The position numbers and the translations under genes were made by a program. Positions 48,301-58,264 of a stretch of 64,000 nucleotides of DNA are shown here, one piece after another. Numbering within the stretch: the stretch's first letter is position 1; each line of letters starts with the position of its first letter. Origin of the DNA: Cylindrobasidium torrendii FP15055 ss-10 (taxonomy: Eukaryota; Basidiomycota; Agaricomycetes; Agaricales; Physalacriaceae); the NCBI GenBank assembly GCA_000934385.1, contig KN880468.1:62001-126000 (forward strand). The letters run 5' to 3'. The notes beneath the pieces were generated by a model. It saw nothing but the letters and a program-made list of their open reading frames with translations. It had not been told where the DNA came from and did no database searches.

Positions 48301-48767
48301 ATGAACTCGTGCGTTGGTATGGGGTGCTCGTCTGCGTCGTCTGCTTCAAAGTCATCATCGCCGGACTGGCCTGCCATTGGCTCCCCCCGCGACGAGTTGT
48401 CCTCCTCCTCCTCGTCGTCGTCGGATACATCCTCTATGGTGGTGCGCCAGCGACTTGCAACAGGACTGGAGGGGCCAGGAGTAGCATTGGGCGGACCATC
48501 GGGGTTGCCGACGTATTCTTCATCGTCTGCTTCGTCATTCCAGACATCTGCATCAAGATCCCGAGCAGAACCAGGGAGAATGCGTGAACGAAGTTGTCGA
48601 GCTGCCACCGCTGAAGTGACTTGCTCATCCCAGGCGCTGCAGGCAGGAGTATGGGCCATATGCCGCACCATAGAGTCGTGAGTGCCAAACGGTTTGCGAC
48701 AGTAGATGTTGGTGCAGTAGAATACTGATGTTCCGGCCATTGCTGGGAGCGTTGAGGGAGCGTGCAA
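45306..48767 (-). CDS. Plavaka-type transposase
   Basis: Exons 48767-47871, 47819-47523, 47473-46237, 46185-45739, 45688-45306; 1086 residues. N-terminal zinc-finger-like segment (CTNIYCRKPFG...MVRHM..TPAC), then an acidic low-complexity linker. Core motifs: WEIARWMVSDGIGHSSFNRL, NEMWTGDWWW, SVIISTDKTQL, YPVYLTLGNIP, CSKQGSCPKCHTDLH, TPDVLHQLYQGVLKHIIDW and KFHSLVHYVKMIRLFG. The C-terminal exon ends with a conserved IPLSNIRQSCMLVPDF stretch. The second intron (47522-47474) has a GC donor (CAG|GCGAGC) and AG acceptor; it is needed to join WWWRIQ to NMLPIGHTLASVI. A second in-frame start (MAGTSV, 48740) is possible. All exons are open, so the gene could be active. Catalyses element excision and insertion. 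Confidence 0.9.
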
Positions 48768-48867
48768 GAAGGGTGTTGAATGGAGAGATGGATGCTACTA
48801 TGTAGCAAGCAGTGCGATAGGTGAAGGGCCGTCGATGGCAGTTGAAAATAATAGCTCCCCCATCCAT

Positions 48868-48915
48868 CACGTAGGAGCATGTCCAGCACGTGCATTCAAC
48901 CCGGACACACGGCCA
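48868..48915. promoter_or_regulatory. E-box-containing motif, copy 1 (upstream of transposase)
   Basis: Contains GTCCAGCACGTGCATTCAAC followed by CCGGACACACGGCCA. The palindromic core GCACGTGC is an E-box. A close copy lies at 49704-49750 in the same orientation, 836 bp away, upstream of cargo gene 1. Confidence 0.5.
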
Positions 48916-49703
48916 GGAGTTGACTGTCGGATGAGCGGGTGGGCAGAGTGAGTGGCGTCCGTCTGGTGGACACATGTCAGTGAAGCCGTGTGGCTCTGGT
49001 GGTGCATTAACGCACGGTGTTGGTTCTTTCCTGATGGCTTCTGTCTTGTCCAAAAATGGGCGACCAAGGCCTCTTGGCATGCACGTCAACGATAAGCCGT
49101 TGAACCTATACACAGTTGAGTTGAAGATTCTAGCAAATGAATACTACAACTTACCGAAGCCGAAGTCCAGACAATGGCTGGCCGTCCATCGAATACAGTG
49201 TCCAGGGGTGAACTCGTGTAAACGTCGAGGTTGGGTGTTGAAGGGAGTACCACTTTCGCCGAGGGAATTGGGATTGCGGAGGTCCGAGGGGCCTCCGAAG
49301 AGGGTGGAGGTAGAAAATGCTACGGAATGGCCCGGTCAAGTTCATTTTCGGGTTTTGAGTAACGAAAACTACTCACCGGTTGGGATATCCAAAGAGATCG
49401 TCGTCCGGCACTGGCTCAAAGATATGGCACACCGCTTAGGACGTCGGGAGGTAGGTCGACAGCGGCGACGCTGCAAACTTAGACAACAAAATTGAATATC
49501 AGATTGAATGGCACCAGATAGAAGCACGCACCCACTGGAATCACGAATCAAGTGACAGACAAGTACTAGAGCTTCGCCCATCGATAGGACCGGTTGCAGT
49601 CGTATGAGAATTGCCGGAGTTCGAAGAAAACGACTTGCGAACAGTACCCACGCACCCAAACCACACCAGCTCGAAATGAGGTCGAACCGTTACCCAATCC
49701 CCG

Positions 49704-49750
49704 CACGTAGGAACTGGTCCAGCACGTGCATACAACCCGGGCACAAGGCC
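49704..49750. promoter_or_regulatory. E-box-containing motif, copy 2 (upstream of cargo gene 1)
   Basis: Contains GTCCAGCACGTGCATACAAC followed by CCGGGCACAAGGCCA; counterpart of 48868-48915. Both begin with CACGTAGGA. The pair suggests shared control of transposase and cargo, or a duplicated promoter. Confidence 0.5.
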
Positions 49751-50109
49751 AAGGGTCGAAAGGACGGGTGATGGGGAGAGGGGAGGAATAGTGTGACGTG
49801 ACATCACACCGCCACGCACTCTGCCTTCGGTGTATCGATCCGATCGCCGGACCAACATCATCAACACATATTGGCCTCTTACCACCACACACCACCACTC
49901 GACACCGCCGCCAGACACATCGACCGCGTCAACGCTGCCAGCTAAACGTCAACGCTACCAGCCAAACCCACCACAGCACTTTCGGTGGGCTTTCAAGTCC
50001 AGGACAACGCACTCGGCCCTCACCACTCGCGGCACGCATCCCCCATTCCCCATCATACCTGGACGCTCTTGCGGCCTCCAGGCGTTTGAAGCTGCTCTCT
50101 GAGCCCTTC

Positions 50110-53100
50110 AAATTGTTTCCACGAGCTCCTGAAGCAGTGGAAGTGTGATATTCTCTCAATTGCCCCCGACGCGCATAGGCTTGCTGCTGCACGCGTTACC
50201 GTCTTCTCCACCGCGTTTTTCTTCAATTTTCCGACACCCTTGCTCTATCTGGCAAGATCGCAGTCCGTTCACGTATCCTCCGCTTCTCTAGACCATGCTA
50301 CAAGGTATGTCTTGCATCCGAGCTGGGTAGAACACCATTCTAACTACTCTATAGATCACGAAGTCCCGCCCGACCACATCACGACTGAGATTCCGCGATG
50401 GAGGGGTCTACCTCCAAAGCACAAAGAAGGCCTTGTTGGGGCAATCTTCGGAGACATGGCCGTCTCGACACCCAACTCGAAGCTCATGTTCCAGCCCATG
50501 TACGGGCACGATCGCGTTGTTCAACTGCGCACCGACTACGGCTTTGGCATTGACAACCCGTTGCGGCATCCACAAGCTTTCTGGCCAAAACTTCGCCATC
50601 TGGCAGCCATGCCTGCTCCAAACACCAACACCGAGAGCCATCTCTGGCGCGCATTCCGGCCTGAATGGGCAGAGCCAGCTTCATCCGGCATTTCTGGTAT
50701 CTATCGTCTCAATGCCGACGTCCTCCGTGACATGAAGAACAAGGGCACAATCTTTCTGCGCCGTATCAATGAGCTGAAGCAGAGGGTGGCGCGAGGAGAG
50801 TGTGGAAACTTGACGCTGGCGGAGTTCGACTGCAAGAAGGTCAGGATGGGTGTCTTCAACACACAACGTTCTTGGCTGCTGCTTGGACGACCAGCGACGA
50901 TGCACGACCTCAAGATGCGATACGTCAATGCCCTGCGCTTCGAGCTCAACCTGCGAGCGCGAGTAGACGACTTGACAATTTTTTGACCGCGTTACGACTC
51001 TCCTACGCACGACCCACGTCCTGTCACGGGAATGCGCATTGGGGCAATGACCACCAACCTCGCGGATGCCGAGATGCTGTACCAGGCTGGACTTCCTGTC
51101 TGGTATGTGTATGATGCGAAGGTCTGCGATCGCTCGAAATTCGAGCGCTTCCTCTCCGAGAACGAGGTCAAGGCCATTCGTGAGGCCGTCGAAATTCCAC
51201 CCTTCCATTGGCAAATGGGATCGTATTCGGGCTACATGCCAGGGCTCTTGTATGAAACCGGCGACGCCAACAGACCTTTCACGTCTCGCACTCCGGTTGA
51301 CGGCGCGCTGCCACTCTGGAAGGGTCCTGCATCGCACCCCAACAGATATGCCGCGATGAGCGAGGTTCTAGGCATGCAGAAGCCCGCATTTGTGACTCCT
51401 GGGTGCGTTAGTCTATCATATGCTCTGCTATAGATCTAACAGTTTGTTGTACTACAGCGTCAACGCACTCAACTCGGACGCTCAAGGAGCTACACCGTTC
51501 TCGAGCTCTCCTCCCCGTCGGATGTCCCCTCTGCCTCCTGTCCCCTTGACTTCGACAAACTCAACAACAACTTCTTCCTCCTCCTTGCTTGCAGTCCCTC
51601 TGCCACCATCAGTTATGCAAACAGCATCAACATCGTCTACAAGTTCCTCCAGTATGTCTGAATCCCACTGCACTCGGTAGTGTGTGTACTTAACTTTTGC
51701 AGCTACTAGTCTTAAGAGGGCCGCCGAAAGGGACAGTTCGAGCGATGAGGGACCGCCAAGGCCCGCAGCTCCCGCTTCCAAAGCAGCCAAGACGAAGCGT
51801 GGAGGTCGACCGCATCAAAAAGGCCGTGAACCCGACCGTTCAAGATTCGACGATGTGACTGCTGGCAATATGCCAATAGCCGCTCCGTATTGGCTGTCTT
51901 GTCTCAAGGAAGTTGGCGAGTACTACGGGTTCAAAGGTCGCGAGAAGCCCACACTCCACAACGGGAAGATCAAACCCGCACACGCGTGGTACGTTGTGCC
52001 CGAAGCTGCCATGATAGCGTCGGTCAAGGATGAAGCCAAACGCTCGCACATGCTCAAGAACTACATCCGCTTACGCCCTTGGTTCCAGTATCGTGCCGAA
52101 CACCTCAATGATTATGAGACAGCACCGCCTACGCTTCACCCGCAAGAGATGCGAGCTCTGCTCTCTCTCAAGATAAGTCCGTCCGAAGGCAAGACCAATA
52201 CGAAGGCAAGCAAGCGTCGAGGAAACATCTTGGCCGAGTTCAACAAGAGCATCGAGCAGGCGGGAATTCAGGTGAGTTTTGTCAGGATCGCCTATGATCG
52301 GGAGGTCCAGGTCGCAGCACGGATGCCAGAGACAAAGGGAATGAGATAGACCGAGGCGTAGCGAGCAGTGTAGCCGAGGGTGTACAGTACTGGGATACCA
52401 AGTGGACGTTCTAAGGAAGTAGGGGACCAGAGTAGAGAGTACATATAGTGGAGAGACCAAACAGGGACAAACAATGAGTAAGTAGAAAGGCCGTGAGGTA
52501 AGCGTAATGACAGTAGTCAGGTGAGTGTCAGGTGATCAGTGGTACGGGTGTGGCGCAGCCATACACGTGAGGGAAAATAGGTGATTCGTGACAAGTTTGA
52601 GTTTATGGAATTGAATGTCCAGCATATTCACAACTGCTTATTAATTAGCTTGACCTCGAAAACATTGCCAACATCCCCTGTGTCTGGAATGGCATTGACT
52701 ACGCCTCGGTTGAGATCCTCCCTGCCGAAGTCTGTCGACAGCTGCTGTGGGAAATGAATGAGACTCAATTTCGCTTTGAGTTTGTTTCCCTCGACTTCTG
52801 GTTGTACGATTGGCCTTCGACTTTGACACGTGCATGGATGTCTCGGCGGGAGGGAGGCAAGGTGCCGTCGGTCACGACTGCACAGGGCATCAAGAATTTC
52901 TGGACCGACGAGGGTCAAGAGGATGTCACCCCAGAAGAACGCCGCGCAGAAGTCCTGCAGCAGATGCCTTTCTGGATGGGGTCTATTTTTCCTGAGGAGC
53001 TGGAGACAACGGGCTGGGTGTCTCTCGACCCTATTCATCGCAAGTCCGCTGTGGTTGGAATGCTCAACATTATGTGGGCGTGGGGTGTTGAGGGAGCCAA

Positions 53101-53311
53101 CGTGTCGACGCAGCTGGCGGAGATTCAGGCCAAAATCATTGACATGGACTACGCGGATCTTGACGTTTCCCAGTGGCCTGAAAAGGAATGCCAAGATCTC
53201 GCGGATGCCATTATCCCTCAGTACATCCACCGCTTTACTCGTGTGTTTGCGCGCGCTCCTACCATTCCCCGCGCTCTTCTTGCTGAGTGGCCCCAATTCA
53301 GACGCGTGTGA
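50110..53311 (+). pseudogene. Transposon cargo gene 1, unknown function, probably broken
   Basis: Multi-exon gene whose 5' end I could not resolve; the readable part begins ELLKQWKCDILSIAPDAHRL and runs to 53311 (RALLAEWPQFRRV). Segments in order: RWRGLPPKHKEGLVGAIFGD; GMRIGAMTTNLADAEMLYQAG with LPVWYVYDAK; a Ser/Thr-rich linker; RSRFDDVTAGNMPIAAPYWL; and a C-terminal exon after a roughly 375-nt intron (QFRFEFVSLDFWLYDWPSTL; EELETTGWVSLDP). Family not recognised, no catalytic motif seen. An in-frame TGA at 50984-50986 (DDLTIF-stop-PRYDSPTHD) interrupts otherwise continuous coding sequence in the same frame, and no plausible intron removes it. Another frame change is needed near 50090-50110 to reach an initiator. 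Confidence 0.6.
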
Positions 53312-54380
53312 GATTGGACGGGACCTGGACTTCATCGCGGACTGATTTTTTTTACATCGAACTTTGTATATACATATTGTCTATCTCCCTCTGCGTCCCT
53401 AGTGGACAAAAATATATTTCTTTGTACTGCACTCCAATTAGTCGGAACTGAATCCTGAACAACCAAAGTCATGTTGCCCAGACTTTGCAAAGTTTGGGCA
53501 ACTGTTTGGGCAACTGTATACATTCCATGTAATGTACGCTATGAATCGCAATCCCAAACATTGTCTATTTTAGGCAATGTACGCTATGAATCGCAATTTC
53601 AAGGAGTGGTCGCCTCCTCGGACCGTAAGCCGATCATTTTGTGACACGCGAATTTTGTTTGATCCGGCGCTCTCCTCTGCTCTGCCACCACAACACGACC
53701 GCAGCAACCACCACCACCTCAACATGGGCCCTACTTGCCGAATCCCCCGCTCTTGTGAGCGCCGTGCCATGCGCAGGTGCTCCGTCGTCTGGACGCTGGC
53801 ACCCTCCATGCGAGGCTGTCGGGCAAGTTAAGTCGGATGGTCAGTGCAACACCGGCATATTTGACGAGCACGCGATGGCAAGGTGCGTGTCCGCCGCCTG
53901 CAACCAGCACAACTTGACTGACCTGTGCTCACCCGTAGTCGTCCTCGTACATACCGGCAATACAATTTTGGGACGACATCCATCTTTCTCTCCGTCCGTT
54001 GCAGTGTGGGGACCGTGCCATGCGCAGGTTCTTCACCGTGGCCGCTGCCCCTCCTGTGCTGTTAAACACCCTTCATGCGAGGCTGTTCAATAGTAGGTGT
54101 GGGCTACTTGTTGTTGTCTATGGCACTACGTGTGTATCTCATCCTCAAGTCGTGTACTGTTAACGTGACCGTTGAGTTTGCTTCCCAGTTTAGCCGATTG
54201 GCTGCTCATCCCAATTCTGCTGGTTTGGTTCAACCAGCTGTGGAGATACTTCGCTTAGGTGAAATGACATCCGTGTGTTTTGAACTTCTTCTTACCATCG
54301 ATAGGAGGAGGCCCTGGGTACTGTGCATGCCTTAAAGACTGGACCTAATGCAGACTCATCCTTCGTCTCTCTCACCCATC
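53312..54380. other. Region between cargo genes 1 and 2
   Basis: About 1.07 kb inside the transposon. Apart from a 22-bp direct repeat and a hairpin near 53480, it holds only short open frames without recognisable domains. Confidence 0.45.
53531..53597. repeat. 22-bp direct repeat
   Basis: AATGTACGCTATGAATCGCA plus AT occurs at 53531-53552 and 53576-53597. Just upstream, 53471-53500 can fold as a hairpin (TTGCCCA...TGGGCAA), and TTTGGGCAACTG is itself repeated. May be a footprint of an excised element. Confidence 0.6.
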
Positions 54381-56478
54381 ATGGCCGGTTCCAAGAAGGC
54401 TCGCTCGAAGAAAGCCACGGCTCCGCCTCAAGACAATCCCCCGCCTGCAAAAGGCAAAGGCAAGGGGAAAGCAGCGCAGAAACCTCTCACAGCTGCGGAG
54501 CGCAGGGAGGCCCGCAAAATTGGTGAGGTTCTCCGCAATGCAAATTCTTTACTGTTGCTGACGACAAACAGAAATCTGTCGGCGCGCAGAGGAAGATCTT
54601 GAGGCTGAGGAAGATGAGGAAGACGCGCCGGAGGATGAAGAACGGAACAAGTCTGGGGAAGAAGACGAGCCGCCATCCGATGGCGAGTGGACCAAGGACA
54701 ACGACTTCCCTTTCCCCCCGGGCCATGAGGCCCACAAGGACAGTGGTCCAGAGGACGATGATGGACCCGAGATTGGTGCTGCTGTGAGTCTAGTCGCTGG
54801 CAGACAGATACATGTCTAACAGCGATATCACATTAGGATGTTATCGACATTTCCGCCACTCCTCCCCGTCCCCGCAAGAAGCGCACCAACGTCGAGTTGA
54901 GCCCAACTGTGCGCGCCAACTCCAAGACCCGCAAGACCGTTGGTCGCAGTACACCCAGTGGTGCCTCGTCGGATGCTGAGACCCCTCGCCCATCGATTCG
55001 CGCCGATGCCAACATTCGGAAGACTGGCGTCGGCAGGACACGGAGCGGCGCCTCGTCGGAGGCAGAAATGCCCTTGAGCGACGGCCCGGATGTGTACGTT
55101 CGCTCTGGACGTAGTTCTCCCGTCACTGCGTCCTCGGATCGCGAGCAAGCTTCCAGCGACGGTGGTGGTCGCAGCACTAGACGTCCTCGTCCGATGCACG
55201 GCCTCAATGGCAAAGTCACGCTGGCATTCTTCAGCAAGCCTCATGAATCTGACGTCCTCCATGCACTCAAGGAGTTCGCTCGCTTTCACTATCTCATGAT
55301 TGCCGCGTTCCCACGCAACCCCATCAACAAGAAGGCGCCGTACTGGGCACCTATCTTCCAAGAGTACTTCGACAAAGAAGAAACTCCTCCGCACTACAAG
55401 AAGATTTGGGCTGACTGGCTTCAGAAGCCTGTTGTTCTGGAGGCCGCGTGCGAGCATGTAAGCCAGTTATCATCCTTCCTAGTCTATGTCTAACTTTGTG
55501 TTTGTCCGTTAGGTCGTCTATACTCGTGCCGACCTTTTCCGCATCATCATGAAGGCGGTCAAGAATCATCTTGGTCTCACCGGTGTACCAGGCGCGCAAG
55601 GTCAGTATACCAGCGAGGAAATAGCGGAGCTTGTTGCATGGCACAACAAGCACAAAATCTGGCATCATGGTGTTTTCGATGTACTAGTAAGTCCGTGACC
55701 GGTGTGTATGCAGTTGCTCAATATACTTTCAGGATCGTTCGTTCGATAGCGACACTGCGTATGAGGTCCTGTGGGTCATCGACGTACTTCGCGAGTTCAT
55801 GTACGATAACCGCGGCGGCCTCGATGGTCTCTGCTTCCTGCACCTGAAGATGCACCAGAAGATGCCGATGCCGATGCTTGCTCTGCTTCTTACCGTGGTA
55901 AGCAGGCCTACTTTGTGTAGTGATCGCGTTAACGTTGACCTAGATGTGGCACTTTATCTCCCAGTGGGAGACTGGGTCGCACAACCCAAATAAACCCTTC
56001 GGCGACAGCTACCAGACTCTGTATGTATTCTCTTTCTGCTGCAACGGCAAGTTTCTGACATCTATGTTAACAGCTACTGGTTCCTTCTTGACGGCATTGT
56101 CGATATGGGTGGCGTGGAGGGCTGGTGGGATCAGCACTCGCATGATATCTATGTTGCCGCTGCGTCCGATATTTCCTTCATTTCTTATTGTCATCTACTT
56201 ACGTGTGTTACGGCTTGCAGTCTAACAAGCCGTACATGCTGGACGACACCCCTACCACGAACGTCAATGCTGGTGTCAACAAGGATGCGGTGAGGGCACG
56301 GGTTTTGGCCAAGGCGCGGGAGAAGGAGGAGGCGGCAAAGAAGTTGGCGGAGAAGGCGAAGAAGGAGGCAGAGAAAGCAAAGGAGAGGGCAAGGAAGGCT
56401 GCGGTATCGCTTGCAGTGAATCAGGCTGCTGCTGGGCCGTCGTCAGTATCCATCAGGTTCCCGCCTCCCGTTGAGTGA
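54381..56478 (+). CDS. Transposon cargo gene 2, unknown nuclear-type protein
   Basis: Exons 54381-54522, 54572-54783, 54837-55457, 55513-55686, 55733-55897, 55944-56020, 56074-56152, 56221-56478; 575 residues from MAGSKKARSKKATAPP. The first 200 residues are charged and low in complexity: Lys/Pro, then a long acidic run, then Ser/Arg-rich repeats containing TRSGASSEAE and STPSGASSDAE. A folded central domain starts about residue 230 (KVTLAFFSKPHESDVLHALK, KIWADWLQKPVVLEAACEH, VVYTRADLFRIIMKAVKNHL, LALLLTVMWHFISQWETG, WFLLDGIVDMGGVEGWWDQH). The C-terminus is a Lys/Glu/Ala coiled-coil-like run. I do not recognise the family. The last intron has a weak GTTGCC donor, so that junction is uncertain. 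Its codons are clean, unlike cargo gene 1. Confidence 0.65.
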
Positions 56479-56793
56479 GATATAGGCGTCGTGTGGTACA
56501 TCATGTAAAGATACGATCTGCGTTGTAGTTCAATATGCAAATTATGATTTATAGCTGCTTTTCCGGTGTGATTCACTGCCACGGCAGCGCGGCCGGATTT
56601 GATCGGGATGGGGTAGGCTGTGGGTTCGATTGAGGGTCCTGTCATGGCATGTTCAAGTTCGCTGTTGGTTTGACTAAGTTGACTGCATGTGAGAGGTATG
56701 TTGATAGGAAGGTTGTGCTATGTCACCTTTATGGTATGTGCAGTAGACTCCATGCACTAGGGAAGTGACCATCATGGAGACTTCTGGGTCTCC
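56479..56793. other. 3' flank of cargo gene 2
   Basis: About 315 bp before the tandem repeats; no gene or motif recognised. Confidence 0.35.
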
Positions 56794-57240
56794 AAGGTTG
56801 CACTGATGTTACACATTATGGACTGTGTACAACAAAGTCAGCCTGAGGTTGTTTTCAGGTGGCATTGAGGTGCGCATCAAGTCACGCGTTGCGGGCTGCG
56901 TAGACTGAGATTGACCTCAGGTCATTTCCGGGTAGCGTTGAGGTGCGCATCAAGTCACACGTTGTGGGCTGCGTTGATCGAGGTTGACTTTGGGTTATTT
57001 GCAGGTAGCACTGAGGTGCGCATCAAGTCACACGTTGCGGGCTGCGTTGATCGAGGTTGACTTTGGGTTATTTGCAGGTAGCACTGAGGTGCGCACCATG
57101 TCACACATTATGGGCTGCGTTGATTGAGGTTAACATAAGGTTGGTTTCAGGTAACGGTGAGGTGCGCATCAAGTCACACGTTGCGGGCTGCATAGATTGA
57201 GGTTACCATGAGGTTGCTTGCAGGTAGCATTGGGGTGTCA
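56794..57240. repeat. 73-bp tandem repeat, five good copies plus degenerate ends
   Basis: Units begin at 56867, 56940, 57013, 57086 and 57159 with GAGGTGCGCA(T/C)C and a degenerate sixth at 57232; a diverged unit precedes 56867. Spacing is exactly 73 bp. Typical subterminal repeat of a large DNA transposon, near its right end. Confidence 0.9.
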
Positions 57241-57396
57241 CATAGGTTTCTAAAGCTGACTGTCTGTACATATGTTGGTATATAACTACCTATGGTCAAT
57301 CTAGTCTGTTATGTGTGAAGTATGTGAGGCCTGAGGTGGCTAGCATGTCTCACCTCATGGCTGACCTATATCTGCATATGTCAGCCTACCTCGCCT

Positions 57397-57429
57397 GGGT
57401 GGAAATGGATTGGATAGGCTTTTCCTGAT
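57397..57429. repeat. Right terminal inverted repeat (33 bp)
   Basis: Reverse complement of 44872-44904 without mismatch; ends GGCTTTTCCTGAT at 57429. Confidence 0.9.
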
Positions 57430-57433
57430 GCAC
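57430..57433. repeat. Target-site duplication GCAC, right of the large transposon
   Basis: Second copy of the 4-bp target at 44868-44871; first bases of the host gene on this side. Confidence 0.8.
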
Positions 57434-57972
57434 CGGACGATTCAATAAAGAAGCTGTGTTGCGTCTGGTTTAAACCCGTCGTATGATACACAAGCGCGCG
57501 GTATTGCAATCCTTTCCCGGCCTCCCCGATATGCGTGAAACTCCCGGCAGGATTATCGTCGAGGGTGAAGTTGACTGCCGTATCCTGTATGGTAGTACTA
57601 TTCTGGCCGTTTGCGAGAATGAAGTAGACGTATAGCGCTGTACCTGGAGAGGTGTGAGAAGAAATATTGGCCCTTATATTGCAATAACGCACCCTCAAAT
57701 GGAAACAATATATTGAGGGAACTCAATTGGTCGGGCATGTATAGTCCAGCGTGCCAGGAGCTGCCGTGCGTCTGGCTTACGTCCGGATGAATAGCGCATG
57801 TGGGGCAGTCTTTGAACTTCCATCTATCCACTGGGCGATATTCTGGTAACACATGAGTATGCTCATCGCCGTCTCCATCGTCGATGGTCCTATTTTCAAC
57901 GAGTGCGGCCGCGCGCCAAACGAAGGCAAGTGAAATCGCGATGCAGCGTAGTTTGAAGCGCATCATGGACAT
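57430..57972 (-). pseudogene. Receptor-like PPGY protein, member 5: 5' half, cut off by a transposon
   Basis: Exon 1 57972-57693, 49-nt intron, exon 2 from 57643 into the element at 57430. Signal peptide MSMMRFKLRCIAISLAFVW, ectodomain NRTIDDGDGDE, CxxC in DCPTCAI, then TALYVYFILANGQN, NFTLDD and HSFFIESSGA, where the transposon begins. Reading on into the element gives KAYPIHFHPGEVG-stop, so a truncated, soluble ectodomain could still be made and secreted from the native promoter. The remainder of the gene lies at 44867-43906, same strand. A NotI-like GCGGCCGC and the exon 1 sequence resemble member 4 closely, pointing to a recent pair. Confidence 0.88.
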
Positions 57973-58264
57973 GGTGAGTGTACGAAGAAAAGCGCACGGA
58001 CGATGTATTATAGGCGCTTAAGCGCCAAGCGTTGACGTCGAGCGCTGATCTCCCTCAGCAAAAGACGAACATAAGGCGGACGTAGAACTGACTCAAACCG
58101 GCCACTCCCACGCCACTCCACACAGAAGTTTAGGCTACCGACGGCATTTCTGTAACGACAGTCTATAAAACACCTAGATCAATCATTGGCGCACTGTGAG
58201 CCTCAGACACGCTATAACTACTACTAGTATAGTAGTAGTACTTACATGACTTATGACGCCAGAG

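Larger units (their letters stand above)
48768..49797. other. Inter-gene region of the transposon
   Basis: About 1 kb between the transposase start (minus) and the start region of cargo gene 1 (plus). Contains two copies of a 47-nt motif (separate entries). Plus-strand frame 48974-49495 is open but shows no domain. Confidence 0.45.
44872..57429. mobile_element. 12,558-bp Plavaka-type DNA transposon with cargo genes
   Basis: Bounded by 33-bp perfect terminal inverted repeats that start ATCAGGAAAAGCC, and by a GCAC target duplication. Subterminal zones are rich in ACCTATG-like words at both ends, with a 73-bp tandem repeat near the right end. Contents: a five-exon transposase on the minus strand (45306-48767) and two multi-exon cargo genes on the plus strand (about 50110-53311 and 54381-56478). 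The element sits inside exon 2 of a receptor-like gene, whose halves lie immediately outside. Intact TIRs and an open transposase suggest it may still be mobile. Plavaka elements are known from basidiomycetes (a class related to CACTA/KDZ transposons); the assignment rests on transposase motifs, and the 4-bp duplication is what I read here. Confidence 0.92.

Noticed and set aside
54381..56478. Assigning cargo gene 2 to a TET/JBP dioxygenase
   Set aside because: No HxD...H metal-binding pattern or dioxygenase core could be found.
44872..57429. A canonical CACTA element
   Set aside because: TIRs start ATCAGG rather than CACT(A/G), the duplication is 4 bp rather than 3, and the transposase has Plavaka motifs.
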